Shown here: positions 33,712-44,849 of the stretch, one piece after another
Position numbering within the stretch: the stretch's first letter is position 1
How the letters are laid out: the number at the start of each line of letters is the position of its first letter
Assembly (NCBI RefSeq): GCF_035046485.1
Contig: NC_085136.1
Coordinates: forward strand, 328,192,227 to 328,256,226
Source of the DNA: Aedes albopictus
Lineage: Eukaryota; Arthropoda; Insecta; Diptera; Culicidae
Length of the DNA stretch: 64,000 nucleotides
Direction: 5' to 3'
The notes under the pieces: generated by a model
The model's database searches: none
The model's input: the letters and a program-made list of their open reading frames with translations, nothing else
What the model was told of the DNA's origin: nothing
Made by a program: the position numbers and the translations under genes

Positions 33712-34494
33712 CAATCCTGGAAAATGATAGAAACGACTACTTTCATCATTTTTCTTGTCATTATTAATGATTGCAGTACATCGGAGATGCATTGCAAGCA
33801 TTAAAGCGGCCAGGCCTACTGTGCAGCGTTTTTAATTCAACGATAACAATAATGAGTGGGGACATCTCGTACCAACCGCTCAGTTTATGAAATTGTAAAA
33901 TACGGTGAAAATCGGTGGGGGTGACGATGCTAAGAAGGTCAATGTCACCCCTTGGTCCTTGGTCCTTCCTGGGATGGGGCACGGGTATTTGGTCCGTGTC
34001 CTGGCCCTAGTGCCTAGGCTTAAGCGCCTTTACTCGCTCTCTGAAAATAAACTAAAATGTTATGGTCCCATGGCCCCTCAATAATAGCCCACCTTAAAAA
34101 CATTTATAAATTTAATGCAAATCGGCATAGTAAATATTTGTTCTCTACTCTTCAATGCATTTATTAGCAATGCTAAAAATCAATAAAAAGTTTTAGAATG
34201 CATTTGAAGAAGCACTCCTCCCGTGAATTGAATAAAAAGAAGTAAATTCAAAAGGAACATTCTCATCAATCTCATTGAAGAAACACCGCTTGCCCTTTCC
34301 GGTCGCCGGGAAGAAGTGCGTCGAAATCAAAACCATACTTAGCGTCATGATGATCCGTAGGATGTTCACCCGCTTGTGCCATTCCAGCAAGATCACTTTT
34401 ACCGAAAAACCCCACACTGTTTGGGATTTTATTCCAAACTTCGCACTTATTGAATTACTACACCACAGAATTCAGAAATCAGAATTCAAAATTA
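33712..34494. other. Unassigned region with one possible exon-like frame
   Basis: Includes an imperfect direct TTGGTCC repeat near 33950 and a frame at 34193-34417 described separately. Otherwise nothing recognised. Confidence 0.4.
34193..34417 (-). CDS. Possible small secreted or membrane peptide or exon remnant (hypothetical)
   Basis: A 74-codon frame. Residues ~23-40 (IMTLSMVLISTHFFP) are hydrophobic like a signal peptide and are followed by GKGKRCFFNEIDENVPFEF. The Lys-Arg-Cys-Phe-x-x-Glu-Ile pattern after a signal peptide is reminiscent of the start of p24/TMED GOLD domains, but the match is short. It could be an exon, a pseudogene piece or chance. The neighbourhood is repeat DNA, with no linked exons seen. 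Confidence 0.2.
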   Translation of the reverse strand: MWGFSVKVILLEWHKRVNILRIIMTLSMVLISTHFFPATGKGKRCFFNEIDENVPFEFTSFYSIHGRSASSNAF

Positions 34495-34550
34495 CTCAAT
34501 CAGTGCTGTCATAGTAAAATAAGAGCTGGTTACTCAAGGTTAACCAATTT

Positions 34551-34612
34551 CAGTGCCCCATATACTGGTACGTCTGCATGAAAATTACTTCAGTATTGCG
34601 CCTAGTTAAGAA
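34551..34612 (+). repeat. Array-boundary motif (ACTGGTACG), copy b
   Basis: TTTCAGTGCCCCATATACTG, GTACGTCTGCATGAAAATTA and CTTCAGTATTGCGCCTAGTT, then the 12-bp array starts. It faces an inverted counterpart at 39606-39680. Confidence 0.65.
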
Positions 34613-37470
34613 TCAATCCATGGAAACCCTCCAGAAATTCCCCTAGAAAACTTTCAAGAGACTTTTCTGAAAGTTTATCCAGAGGTTCCTTAAAAAAAAT
34701 CTTCCAGTAATGTATTCCTTTTGGGATTGCTTAGGATAAATTCACACCTAAGATCCTAAAGGAATCGACAGGGATTCTGTCAGAAATGTTTTTCCAGTGA
34801 TGCTTTAAGATTTTTTTTATTCTCTCAGCAATTCCAGTAGAAATTACTCCAGAATCTATCCCTTTGCACTTTTAGAGATTTCCCAAAAAAAACTATTCTA
34901 TGAATAGCTACAACAGATGGTTCTGTAGTTACTTCGGGTATTCTTTGAAAGATTTCTTAAAAAAAGTTCCTGTAGGATTTTTTGCTTCTGCAGAATTTTC
35001 TTCCAAAATATTATAACATAGGACCATAGGCCCCACCGGCAATGAAACCGAGCATAACAAACTTGTCGAAGGCCAACGAGGTTGCGGCAGCAGCGGCAAA
35101 ACAACCCGAGTCAAAAAGGTTAAGAGATTCCATTACGGATTTCTCCAGATATTCCTCCAATAATTTATCAAGTATTTTTTTCTTTTTTTTTTCGTCCAGA
35201 AGTTTCTTCTGATTTTTTCTGCGAAAAAAGAAGGTGTATTAAGGAGTTTCTTCAAGTATTCTTCCACGCATTCATTTAGAAGTTCCTCTGAAGATACTTT
35301 CAGAAATTGCTTCAATAATGTTTGCACGAATCCCTCCACTATCAAGAAATTCTTCTAGAAATCTTTTTTCAGCCAATCCTCCTGGGATTTGTTTAGAATT
35401 TATTTCAGGGATTGTAGGGATCAGTAACTTCCATCGCAAACTTCTTGGCTTCTCGAAATGTTTCAAATTCATCTCTTTGCTATCATCCGATGTTTGGGTT
35501 ATCGCACTTCTAAATTGAAGGAAGATGATTGAAATACGATCGGTTTATACTTGCACTTTTGGTCACTACAACATTACTTTTAACCAGCACAGCCTGGTCG
35601 GCTACAGAGATTATTTCAATTATTATTTCAGTAAATAATAATTTCAATAATTATTGTGCAATTTCTGAAAAAAAAAGCTGAGGTAATGCCAGCAGATATT
35701 TCTGATGGAACCGCAGAAGCAGTCAAAAATCATCGATGTTAGAATTCCTGCCGGAATTCCAGAGGAAATATTTCAACTAATTCTTGGAGAAACCCTTAGT
35801 CTCTGACGGATTTTTAAAGTTTCTTTTTTAAAGAAATTTCCGAAAACCTCCGAGAAAGAGCATTTAACAAACATTTCCTGCTGAAATTCCAGAAGAAATC
35901 TCTTAAAGAAAACCTGGAATTGTTTTTTAAGGAATTTCAGACGGAATCGAGGCAGGAATTTTTGAAGGAACTTCTGATAGAATTTCTGGATCATTCTCCA
36001 GAAATTACGTGAAGTACTTCTAAATGAATCACTAGAGGTATATCTGAAGAAATCCCTGGAAAATTCTTGAAAGAACATAGGAGGTATAACTTCAGGACTT
36101 CATGAAAATCATAGTCAACTTTTGGTGGGATTCCTAAAAAAATGTTGATGAATTTTGGGGAAAACTCCTGGAAAATATCTTCAATAAAATTCTTGGAGCA
36201 TTTTCTGAAAGTTTTCGTGCATCAATCTGTGAGCATATTGGTGAACAATTCTTATATGAATGCCTAGAGAAACCGCCAATCCGATAGATCTGAAGAACCC
36301 TCAAAAAACTCTTGACATATCTCTAAACAGATATATGTAGAAATTCCTAGGAATAATTGCAGAATAAATTTCTTAATAAATCGCGAACAAATTCCTAGAG
36401 TGCTTCTTAGAGGAAGTGTCAGAGAAAATTCTGGGAGAAATCCAGAACAAATCTTTCTACGAACTCTGGATTTTATGGAACAACTTGGACACATTCATGT
36501 GGGAATTTTCAATGGAATGCTTGAAATAACTCCTCAGCAAATTACTGGTGAACGGACATATTCGATTATTTAAAGAAATCTTCGGGAGATTTTGGAAGAC
36601 AAAAGAAACATTGGAGTAATTTATAGAGAACTCTTTGAAAGAATTTCCCAAGATTTTTTTTAAGAAATCCCTAGAAGTATCACTAAAGAATTTCCAGAAG
36701 AATGAAAACCACCAAAAAGAATTCTTGGAGAAGTTCTTTGAGCAGTGTCTGAAGAAAGCCCTGAAAGAATTATTTGAAGAATCTCTGGAAGAATTTATAA
36801 AGAAACCGCTAAATGAGTTTTTTAAACCTTGGCAGATTTAATGTCGAATTCTCGAAGATAATTCATAGAAGATTTCTTAAATCAATCTTCGGGCCAATTA
36901 CTGGGATCTCAAACTTTTTGAAGAAATCCCCAGTGAAGTTTCCCTGGTCATCGCTGAAAGAAGTTCTTAAGAAAACTTTGGAAGAATCCCTGAAAGAGTA
37001 AATGGAAAGTTTTGAAAAGAAATCTTTTGAGAATTTCAGAAGAAATTATGAACTTTCAATGTTTTGAAGGATTCGCTGAAAACATGTCTGAAAGAATCCG
37101 TGGATGAAAACAATTTCTGAAGCTATCTTGTGGGCAATTCCTGGCTGAGCGCTTGAGTAATACCTAGGAGAATACCTGAAGAAACACCTTAAGATGCCCC
37201 CTTCATTCCCTACCAAAGTTTATTGCTTGAGAATCCTCAATAAATTTATGAGGGAAGCCTGGAAAATTTCCTGAAGGAAGGCTTCGAAGAACTCCTGGAG
37301 ATACCTCTGAAGGAACTCTGAGCGAAAAATCCGAAGGAATTTGTACACAAAAATCTTTAAACTACTACCTGAAGAAATTACATAAAATCATGTCGAAACA
37401 GTGCAAATATCTTGGAGGATTTTTTAGAGAACCACTGATGAAATAAAAAAAAAAGAATTTTTGAAATAAT
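34613..37470. repeat. 12-bp-period array, converging orientations around 35.42-35.64 kb
   Basis: 34613 to ~35420 is in the CTTCAG orientation and ~35640 to 37470 in the CTGAAG orientation. At 36710-36830 ten consecutive 12-mers can be read (GAATTCTTGGAG, AAGTTCTTTGAG, CAGTGTCTGAAG and so on), giving the KEFL-EKFF-EQCL-type frame at 36635-36841. About 220 bp of unrelated sequence sits between the halves. A GC-rich insert lies at ~35018-35125. Confidence 0.78.
35011..35118 (-). pseudogene. Coding-like fragment within the array (unidentified)
   Basis: In one minus frame ~36 codons end in AGGAYGPML and a stop at 35011, preceded by an Ala-rich run and LAFDKFVMLGF. Base composition (GCC/GCT codons) differs sharply from the surrounding array, so this is foreign sequence. 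It may be a piece of a host exon or processed transcript; I do not recognise the protein. Confidence 0.25.
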
Positions 37471-37478
37471 ACCTAAAA

Positions 37479-38546
37479 CAGAGGTTCTCAAACTTTTCAG
37501 CTTGCGATCCACTTTTGGTTGTAACAGTATTTGACGACCCACCATCACGTCTTTTCATAACAATGCGTTCATTGTTTTTGATAAACTTATTTCAAGTAGC
37601 ACTTAATCTTACAAATTTTGGGTATTATTTTAAATTTATAGTGCTATTTTCGTTTTTTTGGAAAAGTCAAAATAAGCTTAAGGTGCTCAAGTGATCTGTT
37701 TCAGTAAATTCTTTGTCAAATTTGACAAATGAAGCACCGAACTAGGCTGCATTTGTTTGTCCTGGCTTTGATCACTTGCAAAAAGAGGCAGATAATGCAA
37801 TTTAGGCGCAATTGTTTACGATATTTGAAGATTAGTGCTCTTGAAAACATGAGTAGAGGCTCAATTCGGCCGTGGTGGCAGTTATATTTGTATTTACTGA
37901 TGTTTCTCTTTAAGAGTTTGAGCTAAGTTTGCAAGGTTCTACTACAAATTCAACCAGTCTAACTTCATGCAACTTTACATCTTTCTTTACTTTTATTATA
38001 TTGAAATAACATTGAGCTGTTCTTGTTTCTGTAAAATCTCGGATTATCGGAATTCCACAGAATTTTACCGAATTTTTTTAAAATAAACGAACTTTTCGGA
38101 GAAAATCACTAAACGTTCGTTGGTTTCGTATCGAAATTTGGTAATTTTTTGTTGGTTTTTAGTATTTTATTTTATTTTATTTTTCTTATTTATATCTGCT
38201 GCACTTGGCGTGTTAATCTATCTTAAAATGAGAATTGGAAGCAAAAACTTGTTAATATTTTTCTAGAACACTAGAAAACCTCAAAATTTTACCTGAATCC
38301 TAATCCTTCATATATTATAGACTAAGACTTGTAACACAAAAGTTTGAATAGAATTAATGAGAAATCTCAATTTTAGAAATAACTCTTTTGATTATCAATT
38401 TGTAAATTGGAAAATGCCTTAAAACATCATTATTGATACATTGCTAATTAAGCGATTTGTTAGAATATCACCCAAGCCTTCGCGACCCACCATAAATCAG
38501 GCCGCGACCCACCAGTGGGTCGCGACCCATAGTTTGAGAAACACTG
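37479..38546. mobile_element. Non-autonomous hAT element, 1068 bp, 8-bp TSD
   Basis: Ends CAGAGGTTCTCAAAC and, inverted, CAGTGTTTCTCAAAC, of the CAGNGNTTCTCAAA type common in hAT transposons. Flanked by ACCTAAAA (37471-37478) and ACCTAGAA (38547-38554), an 8-bp duplication with one change. No transposase frame; a deletion derivative. Confidence 0.88.
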
Positions 38547-38554
38547 ACCTAGAA

Positions 38555-39600
38555 GAACTCAGGAACACTCTGTAGGTATTAATAGAAAAAATTGAATTAT
38601 TGAATTATTGAATAAGTTTATTGGTTTGCCTGGAGCAATAACTGAAAGAAGTATTGGAAAAACTTCCTGGAGAATCTTTTAAGAATTTTCCAAAGGAATT
38701 TCTCTGAATAAATGGAGTAATGTATAATTTCTGGAATAATCTCCAATTTTTTGCATGAAAATCTGCTTGAGTTGTATTTTTTTGGAGAAATGTTTTGAGG
38801 AATTTGTGGAGATCTCTCTCTCTCTCTTCTTGGCGTAACGTCCTCATTGGGACAAAGCCTGCTTCTCAGCTTAGTGTTCTATGAGCACTTTCACAGTTAT
38901 TAACTGAGAGCTTCCTCTGCCAATGACCATTTTGCATGCGTATATCGTGTGGCAGGCACGAAGATACCCTATGCCCAAGGAAGTCAAGGAAATTTCCTTT
39001 ACGAAAAGATCCTGGACCGACCGGGATTCGAACCCGTCACCCTCAGCATGGTCATAATTTGTGGAGATACTTCTGGCGAAATTCATGGAAGAATTTTTAG
39101 AAAAAAAATCGGAGAAATCCTAAAGAAACAATTTTGATAATATCTCGCAAGAAATTTATGGAAGAATGCATTCAAATCTTGAAGAAATTCGTGTTGAACC
39201 TATGAAGAAATCTTTAAGAATCTTTTGAAAAAAATATTTAGAAACTCCTAAAGAAATTCCAAGAAAAATTCCTAGCGAAATTTCTTGAAGGATTTCTGGA
39301 AAAATTGCTTCAAAAAATTTCAAAGAAATCCATGGATAGGGATGCATTTAGAAGGTATACAATGAGGAAGCTTTAGAGGAATCGTTAAATTATTTTAAGT
39401 AATTGTGCAACAACCATCTTTCTGTAAACATTTCATTTTTTGATAAATAACCAAAGAATCCACAAAAGATTTTTCAGAGTGTCCTGGAGAATTTTCTAGA
39501 CATTTTTAGAAACACTCTTGCAAAACTCATAAAAGGAATTCCAGCAAGAATGTCCCTTCTGCGATCATTACAGCAAAAATCGAGATGAAGCACTGAAGGG
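38555..39600 (+). repeat. 12-bp-period array, continuation (CTGAAG orientation)
   Basis: Resumes after the hAT element in the same orientation and holds a SINE at 38814-39055. Ends at the inverted boundary motif. Confidence 0.7.
38814..39055 (-). mobile_element. 5'-truncated Feilai-like SINE with 13-bp TSD
   Basis: Minus strand: begins ATGACCATGCTGAGGG, box B GGTTCGAATCCC, body as in the 20692 copy, tail GAGAGAGAGAG. Flanked by AATTTGTGGAGAT at 38801-38813 and 39056-39068. Box A is lost. Confidence 0.9.
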
Positions 39601-39605
39601 TTTAT

Positions 39606-39690
39606 CCGAATAATTCTTAATTAGACGAAAAATTGAAGTCATTTACTTGGGGGCGTACCAGCATAAAGAGCGCTGAAATCTAAAATCCTA
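39606..39690 (-). repeat. Array-boundary motif, inverted copy c
   Basis: Minus strand: TTTCAGCGCTCTTTATGCTG, GTACGCCCCC, AAATGACTTCAATTTTTCG, TCTAATTAAGAAT. It aligns with 34551-34630 in opposite orientation. Further out it reads CACTGTAGGATTTTAGA, which may be the true terminus (to ~39702). Confidence 0.65.
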
Positions 39691-39794
39691 CAGTGACCAC
39701 CTCTGTGTTTGCTGCATTATTTGCTTCACCTAGTGAGCCAACTTTGAAGACGATGGTTCTCCGTGTTCGAAGTATAGATTTTCTGAACAACTTG

Positions 39795-39960
39795 GGGGCT
39801 GTCCATAAACCACGTGGTCATTTTTTTGGGACTTCTCAAACCAGCACCCCCCCCCCCCCGTGGTCATTAGTCCAAACAATTTTTTTTTTCCGTCCATACA
39901 AAATAGTCATTGGCCGAAACCCCCCCCCTCCTCATGACCACGTGGTTTATGGACAGCCCC
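39795..39960. mobile_element. 166-bp palindromic MITE (GGGGCTGTCC), second full copy
   Basis: Same ends as 18300-18460, with TTG on both flanks (39792-39794 and 39961-39963). Interior C runs and GTGGTCATTAGTCC conserved. Confidence 0.88.
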
Positions 39961-40559
39961 TTGCTAGAAAATTGTCTAGTTCTCAAGATATGCACTCCAA
40001 AAATATGAAAATGGATCAAGAAAAATTGAATTCCTCATGATGGTTCCTGGCTTTTGTTTTCAGAATTTCGATTTCCCACACATCAACGAATACATCCGAA
40101 TATATTTGTATGGTCGACTTACTTGACCTGAGATTTTGCTTTCCATTCATCTGAGATTAAGAAGCAAACTTACCTGAAAAGAAAAAAAAAGATTATTAGA
40201 TTTAGTTGATAGTGGCAATAATCAACAACACCAATTATAGAAAGGACTAAAGTGTACAACATATAGTTTGCTCACTCATAAAACGAACTTTTGAGAGTAA
40301 GGCTGTGAGGGTCAAGTCGCAGTTTATTGGATAGTTGGCCTCGGACCTTCTTCGATAACCGTAGAGCCGGTGGAATAGCCAATACCCAACAGAAATTGGG
40401 TTTTGAGGGATTGTACTGGGGAACTCCATATAGTTCCATTTATGAAGTCCTGAGCCCTCTTTTGTTGAAGAAGTCATTTTTGCCTTCTTCAGTTGTTAGA
40501 ATCATTTTCTTCGCGGTTTTTGGTTTGATATAACATATATAAAACCCAAATTAATCCAC
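39961..40559. other. Unassigned sequence
   Basis: Frames of 76 codons (minus, 40247-40477) and 68 codons (plus, 40327-40533) overlap on opposite strands without recognised domains. No repeat structure seen. Confidence 0.4.
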
Positions 40560-40561
40560 CT

Positions 40562-43200
40562 AGTGGTGATAGTGCCTTTCTCGTCGAATATGGTCTCACG
40601 ATGTTTCCATCGATGTAAGTCAAAGTGTTCCTGAATCCTGATATATTTTAAGGAAAGCAATAATTTTATCAAAGCCATCATTGAATTGAAAACTTATGAT
40701 GGCACATAGTACGACGTTATGTTCAACGTATAAGCAGAGTTGATCAACTTCGAATAACATCAAACTTCTCAGTTGACTGCTTGAGCACCTTAACTAGCAC
40801 TGGAGACTGATCAATATCAAGACGATACTTACATGCCAAGATATAACTTTTTACACAATCACAGATCACTTCGCGGTCTTCTACAAAGTATTTTCTGCAC
40901 ATTTTAGGCTACATTTTATTGATAGTTTAAAACAAAACCGATAGGTAGTGAGTATGGTGAGACGTCTGTTTGTATGTGGATTTAATTTGCCAAGATTTTG
41001 ATCTCTTACACATTTTTATCGCTTGCATTGATTTTATTTACTTCGTAATTCTGGCGAAGCACCAAACACTGTTTGTGCAACCCTACCGGTAGTCTCTAAT
41101 GTGGTATGAGCTTATTTTCTAGTTCCTCAGGTTAATAAAAAAGCCGAAGTGTGATGTTTCGCATGGTACATTTGGTTACTTTCGATGCGATACCGGAACA
41201 GGTTCCGGAGCACTACCAGGTCTCCCAAATATAATCTGAGACTATTTTTTTTGCTAAAGTTCATATGGATACCTAAAAACCACGATTTGATTTATGGTGC
41301 ATGGTGTTCGCGCAACACTACAATATATACATTTACCCTCCTGAGTACCTCACACCCATTGTAATACACATCACACACAACTAGCAGTCTAATAAACAGT
41401 ATAAAGTATGCCTCCGCCATGGCTGGACGGGAAATAACTGTCGTTTCATTTATTCAACCACAACGTAGGAAATATCCCTGGCCGGTGTGCCAACATAATT
41501 GGTGCCGTGACCAATAACGCGATCTTTTGGGTTAAATTTCAACTGCAATGTAGCATGCAGCATCTTCAAAGCAAGTGATGATAGTGAAAAAGTGATGTTA
41601 GATACGCCGTCAACAGCAAGCAACCAGTTCGACTCCCAGCTACGGTGGTGTGGCCCATCTAGGTAGCCATCTGGCCGATCATGTACGTTCTTGACTCGCC
41701 TCGAACTACGGACAGTTCTGGTCAAGGAACATGATCTCATGAAACGGCGAGTGCGATTCTCGGATTCTTGTTCGTTTGCCGTATTTTCATCGCGTTTATC
41801 CGCATATTGCAAAGAGGAGACACAATGCATCAATCTACAATAGCTTCAAAGCAGCTGGAATTGTTTTACATCTGTTGGTGATCTTCTGCATCCATTTCTG
41901 TACATGTATGTGTTACCCTCGCCAATGTACGATTTCTCGATAGAAAACCGTAGGTTTTGGCGGGCGGTATGTTCGCGCAACACTACAATATATACATTTA
42001 CCCTCCTGAGTACCTCACACCCATTGTAATACACATCACACACAACTAGCAGTCTAATAAACAGTATAAAGTATGCCTCCGCCATGGCTGGACGGGAAAT
42101 AACTGTCGTTTCATTTATTCAACCACAACGTAGGAAATATCCCTGGCCGGTGTGCCAACACATGGGTATAGATCACTTTTACATTTAACCACTTCCAGTG
42201 GGACACCTAGAACCGGTTTTGAGGCACTACCGATTGTCTAAAATATGGTCTGAGGCTATAGCGTGGGGCACCCGTAATCGGTTGCGGAATACTACCGGTT
42301 GTCCCAAATATGCCCGGAAACTTTTTTGACATATCAAGATAAATAAAAATTCGCATGCGTGGGTTTGGTTCACTTTTTTATTTGGACCGGGACACCCGGA
42401 ATCGGTTCCGGATCACTACTAGTTCAGATATGTTTTGAGAATATTTTCTTGTTTACTGTTCATCAGGATATCAAAAAAGCCACTATTTGATATGTCGCAT
42501 GCATAGGTTTGGGTAACTTTTATACTTGACCACCTCCGGTGGGGCATCTGGAACTGGTTCCGGAACACTACCGGTTCCGTTATGGTCTAAGAATGTTTTC
42601 CTGCTTGCTGTTCATCAGGTTATCGAAAAAGCCGCGGTTTGATATGTCGCATGCATGGGTTGAGTTCACTTTTATGTTTGGCCACTTCCGGCGGGACACC
42701 CGGAACCGGTTCCGGGGCGCTACCGGTTCAGATATGGTCTGAGATGATTTTTTTTGCTTACCGTTCATCAAGTTAACGAAAATGCCGTAGTTTGACGTGT
42801 CGCATGGATGGGTTTGTAGCGTTTTCATATCTGGCGCCTTCCTGGGGTACCGGTCCGGAACACCTAAATGGCCATAACTCTGGAACCGCTGGACCGATCC
42901 GAACCATTTTCAATAGGAAACAATGGGACCAGATTGCGCGTTGAATGAACCATCAGTCATTATAATCGTTTGAGGTTTACTGCCTAAAAGTGATGTGAGT
43001 TTATTTTGTACACATACATACACACATACGCACACACACACACATACACACACATACACACACATACATCACCTCAATTCGTCGAGCTGAGTTGATTGGT
43101 ATATGTGACTCGACCCTCCGGGCCTTCTATCAAAAAGTCATTTTTGGAGTGAACATATAGCCTTTCCAGTACACTTGGTGTACGAGAAAGGCAAAAACAC
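40562..43200 (-). mobile_element. Helentron-associated-like element, copy 2 (inverted), with nested TRIM
   Basis: Inverted relative to 8488-10548: left end CACCTAGTGGTGATAGTGCC then TTTCTCGTCGAAT, right end GTACGAGAAAGGCAAAAA. Conserved inner landmarks include GAGACGTCTGTTTGTATGTGG and TTTTTATCGCTTGCAT. About seven tandem units lie at 41080-42870 (anchors near 41195, 42215, 42270, 42395, 42545, 42695, 42855), and a CA-rich microsatellite at 43015-43070. No helicase frame. Confidence 0.6.
41305..42160 (+). mobile_element. TRIM-like non-autonomous LTR retrotransposon, 856 bp, CATGG TSD
   Basis: Two 191-bp LTRs (41305-41495 and 41970-42160), identical by eye, start TGTTCGCGCAAC and end GGTGTGCCAACA. 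A 5-bp duplication CATGG flanks the element (41300-41304 and 42161-42165). TGGTGCCGTGACC at 41500 is a plausible primer binding site; GGCGGGCGG before the right LTR is a polypurine-like tract; GTATAAAG in the LTR is a TATA-like box. The 474-bp interior has no gag or pol; its 127-codon minus frame (41450-41833) has no known domain. Confidence 0.93.
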
Positions 43201-43389
43201 GTTATTTACAGGATTTACAATGTTTAAACGGCCTGTAGCCGCCACCCATGGCGGTTTGATAAAAACTGAATTTTCTTATAATAAAACCCAATGAGTTCCC
43301 TGTACTACGGTATTGCTAATTAGGGCATATACATAATCTAGTTCGAGTTAATAGTGATGATTAGGGCCAATTGAGAATTAAAACCATAC

Positions 43390-44225
43390 GTGAGAAGGTG
43401 AGTCAATCCCCGACATACACCAATCAACTCAGTTCGACGAATTGAGATGATGTCTGTATGTGTTTAGAGGTATGTACGTCTGTGCGCAAAATGAGTTCAC
43501 TCAATTCTAAGGCACTTCCCATTGGCTGATTTTTTGGATTTCAGCTCGAATCCACCCGAAATTTCACCGCATTATTTGCTATTAAAAATAGTCCGGATCA
43601 GTCAAGGCGTTCCGGAGTTATGGTCATTTCAGTGATCTGGACCAGCACCGGTAGAGCTGGCCGTATTTAAAACTGAACCAAGCCTAATATCATTTTGTAA
43701 CCTTTAGCGTAGTTAAAAAAATTTTAAGCGGAAATCAACACTGGAGACCATAAATTTCACGATGTCGGCCCAAAATTCAAGATGGCAGCCTAATATTCAA
43801 GATGGCGGCTATTCAATAAAATTTTGGGCCATGTAATATAAGTATATAAGTTAAGGAGAAGATGTCTAAAACGGCGACAAGAATATACGAAATTACATAG
43901 CCAAAATCTAGCATGGCTTTCCAAAATTCAATGTGGCAGCTGTTTAATGAAGTTTAAGGTAAATAAACCATTCAATATGGGTACATTTGGTATAGGGAGG
44001 ATTTCCGGAGTCCAAACATAGCAACCAGAATAACCAAGATGGTGGTCCAATATTCAAGGTGGAGGCTATTTAATGGAGTTTCAGGCTCCTTGAATGGTTA
44101 AATAATACGGGTGTATTTGGTATGAGGAAGAAGTCTGGAGTCCAAAAATGGCGACCAGAATTTCAAATATTGCGGACTTAAATCCAAAATGGCGGCTCAA
44201 AATTCAAGATAGTGTTTTATTTTTC
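43390..44225 (+). repeat. Modular element related to the 8.5-kb family, with ~130-bp AAGATGGCGGC tandem units
   Basis: The left module (CAACTCAGTTCGACGAATTG, GAGATGATGTCTGTATGTG, GCGTTCCGGAGTTATGGTC) matches that of copies 1 and 2. The interior tandem repeat is different: AAGATGGCGGC/CAAGATGGTGG units near 43790, 43910, 44037 and 44190, separated by TATTTAATGGAGTTTCAGG-type spacers. Ends not resolved. Confidence 0.55.
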
Positions 44226-44275
44226 GAATATTAAAAACCAGATTAACGATATGATATCTGACGCCATGAAATGGC

Positions 44276-44843
44276 TTTTATGCAATTCAGTATCATAATT
44301 TCTATTTTATATAACTCATTTCGGTATCATAATGACCTACTTTTCTGCACTGGTTCATTATGCAACTGAAATCAGTTCCATAATGAAAAATAGATGCATA
44401 AAGTTGATTATGCAACTCATTTGAGTTGCATTATGAGCATTATGCAACCCAAACGAGTTGCATAATGAAAAAATCATGAAATTTTGTATTCAACTCGCTG
44501 CAAAAATCCATTTTTTTCAGCACTCTTCGTATTTATCCTACTTGGCAAGCCTCTTTGGATAAATGTACGACTCGTGCTGAAAAAATCTACTGTTTGCAAC
44601 TTGTTGCATAAATAACTATTTGTTAAACTTATGAAAGTGCAGTATTCATCAACATGTCACTTGAGTTTTGTTAAAATTGGTTTTCGAAGGTACGAAAAAG
44701 GCGCCTTCACCGCCAGATGGATTTATTAGGGATGTTCATAATGTATTTCATTTTAGTTGCATAATGAACCAGTTTGGAAAAAAATGCCATTATGTCACCG
44801 AAATGAGTTATATAAAACAGATTGTTTGATGCTGATCTGCATA
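44276..44843. mobile_element. ~570-bp TIR element rich in TTGCATAA
   Basis: The left ~95 bp (TTATGCAATTCAGTATC, TTTTATATAACTCATTTCGG, CTGGTTCATTATGCAACT) is the inverse of 44745-44843. The centre has nested hairpins: CAACTCATTTGAGTTG, and TTTTTTTCAGCACTC ... GTGCTGAAAAAAT (44509-44588) around TTTATCC/GGATAAA. No coding frame; TSD not certain. Confidence 0.7.
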
Positions 44844-44849
44844 AGAGCA

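Noticed and set aside
41450..41833. 127-codon minus frame inside the TRIM element as a gag gene
   Set aside because: It runs opposite to the LTR orientation, overlaps the left LTR and has no Gag motifs.
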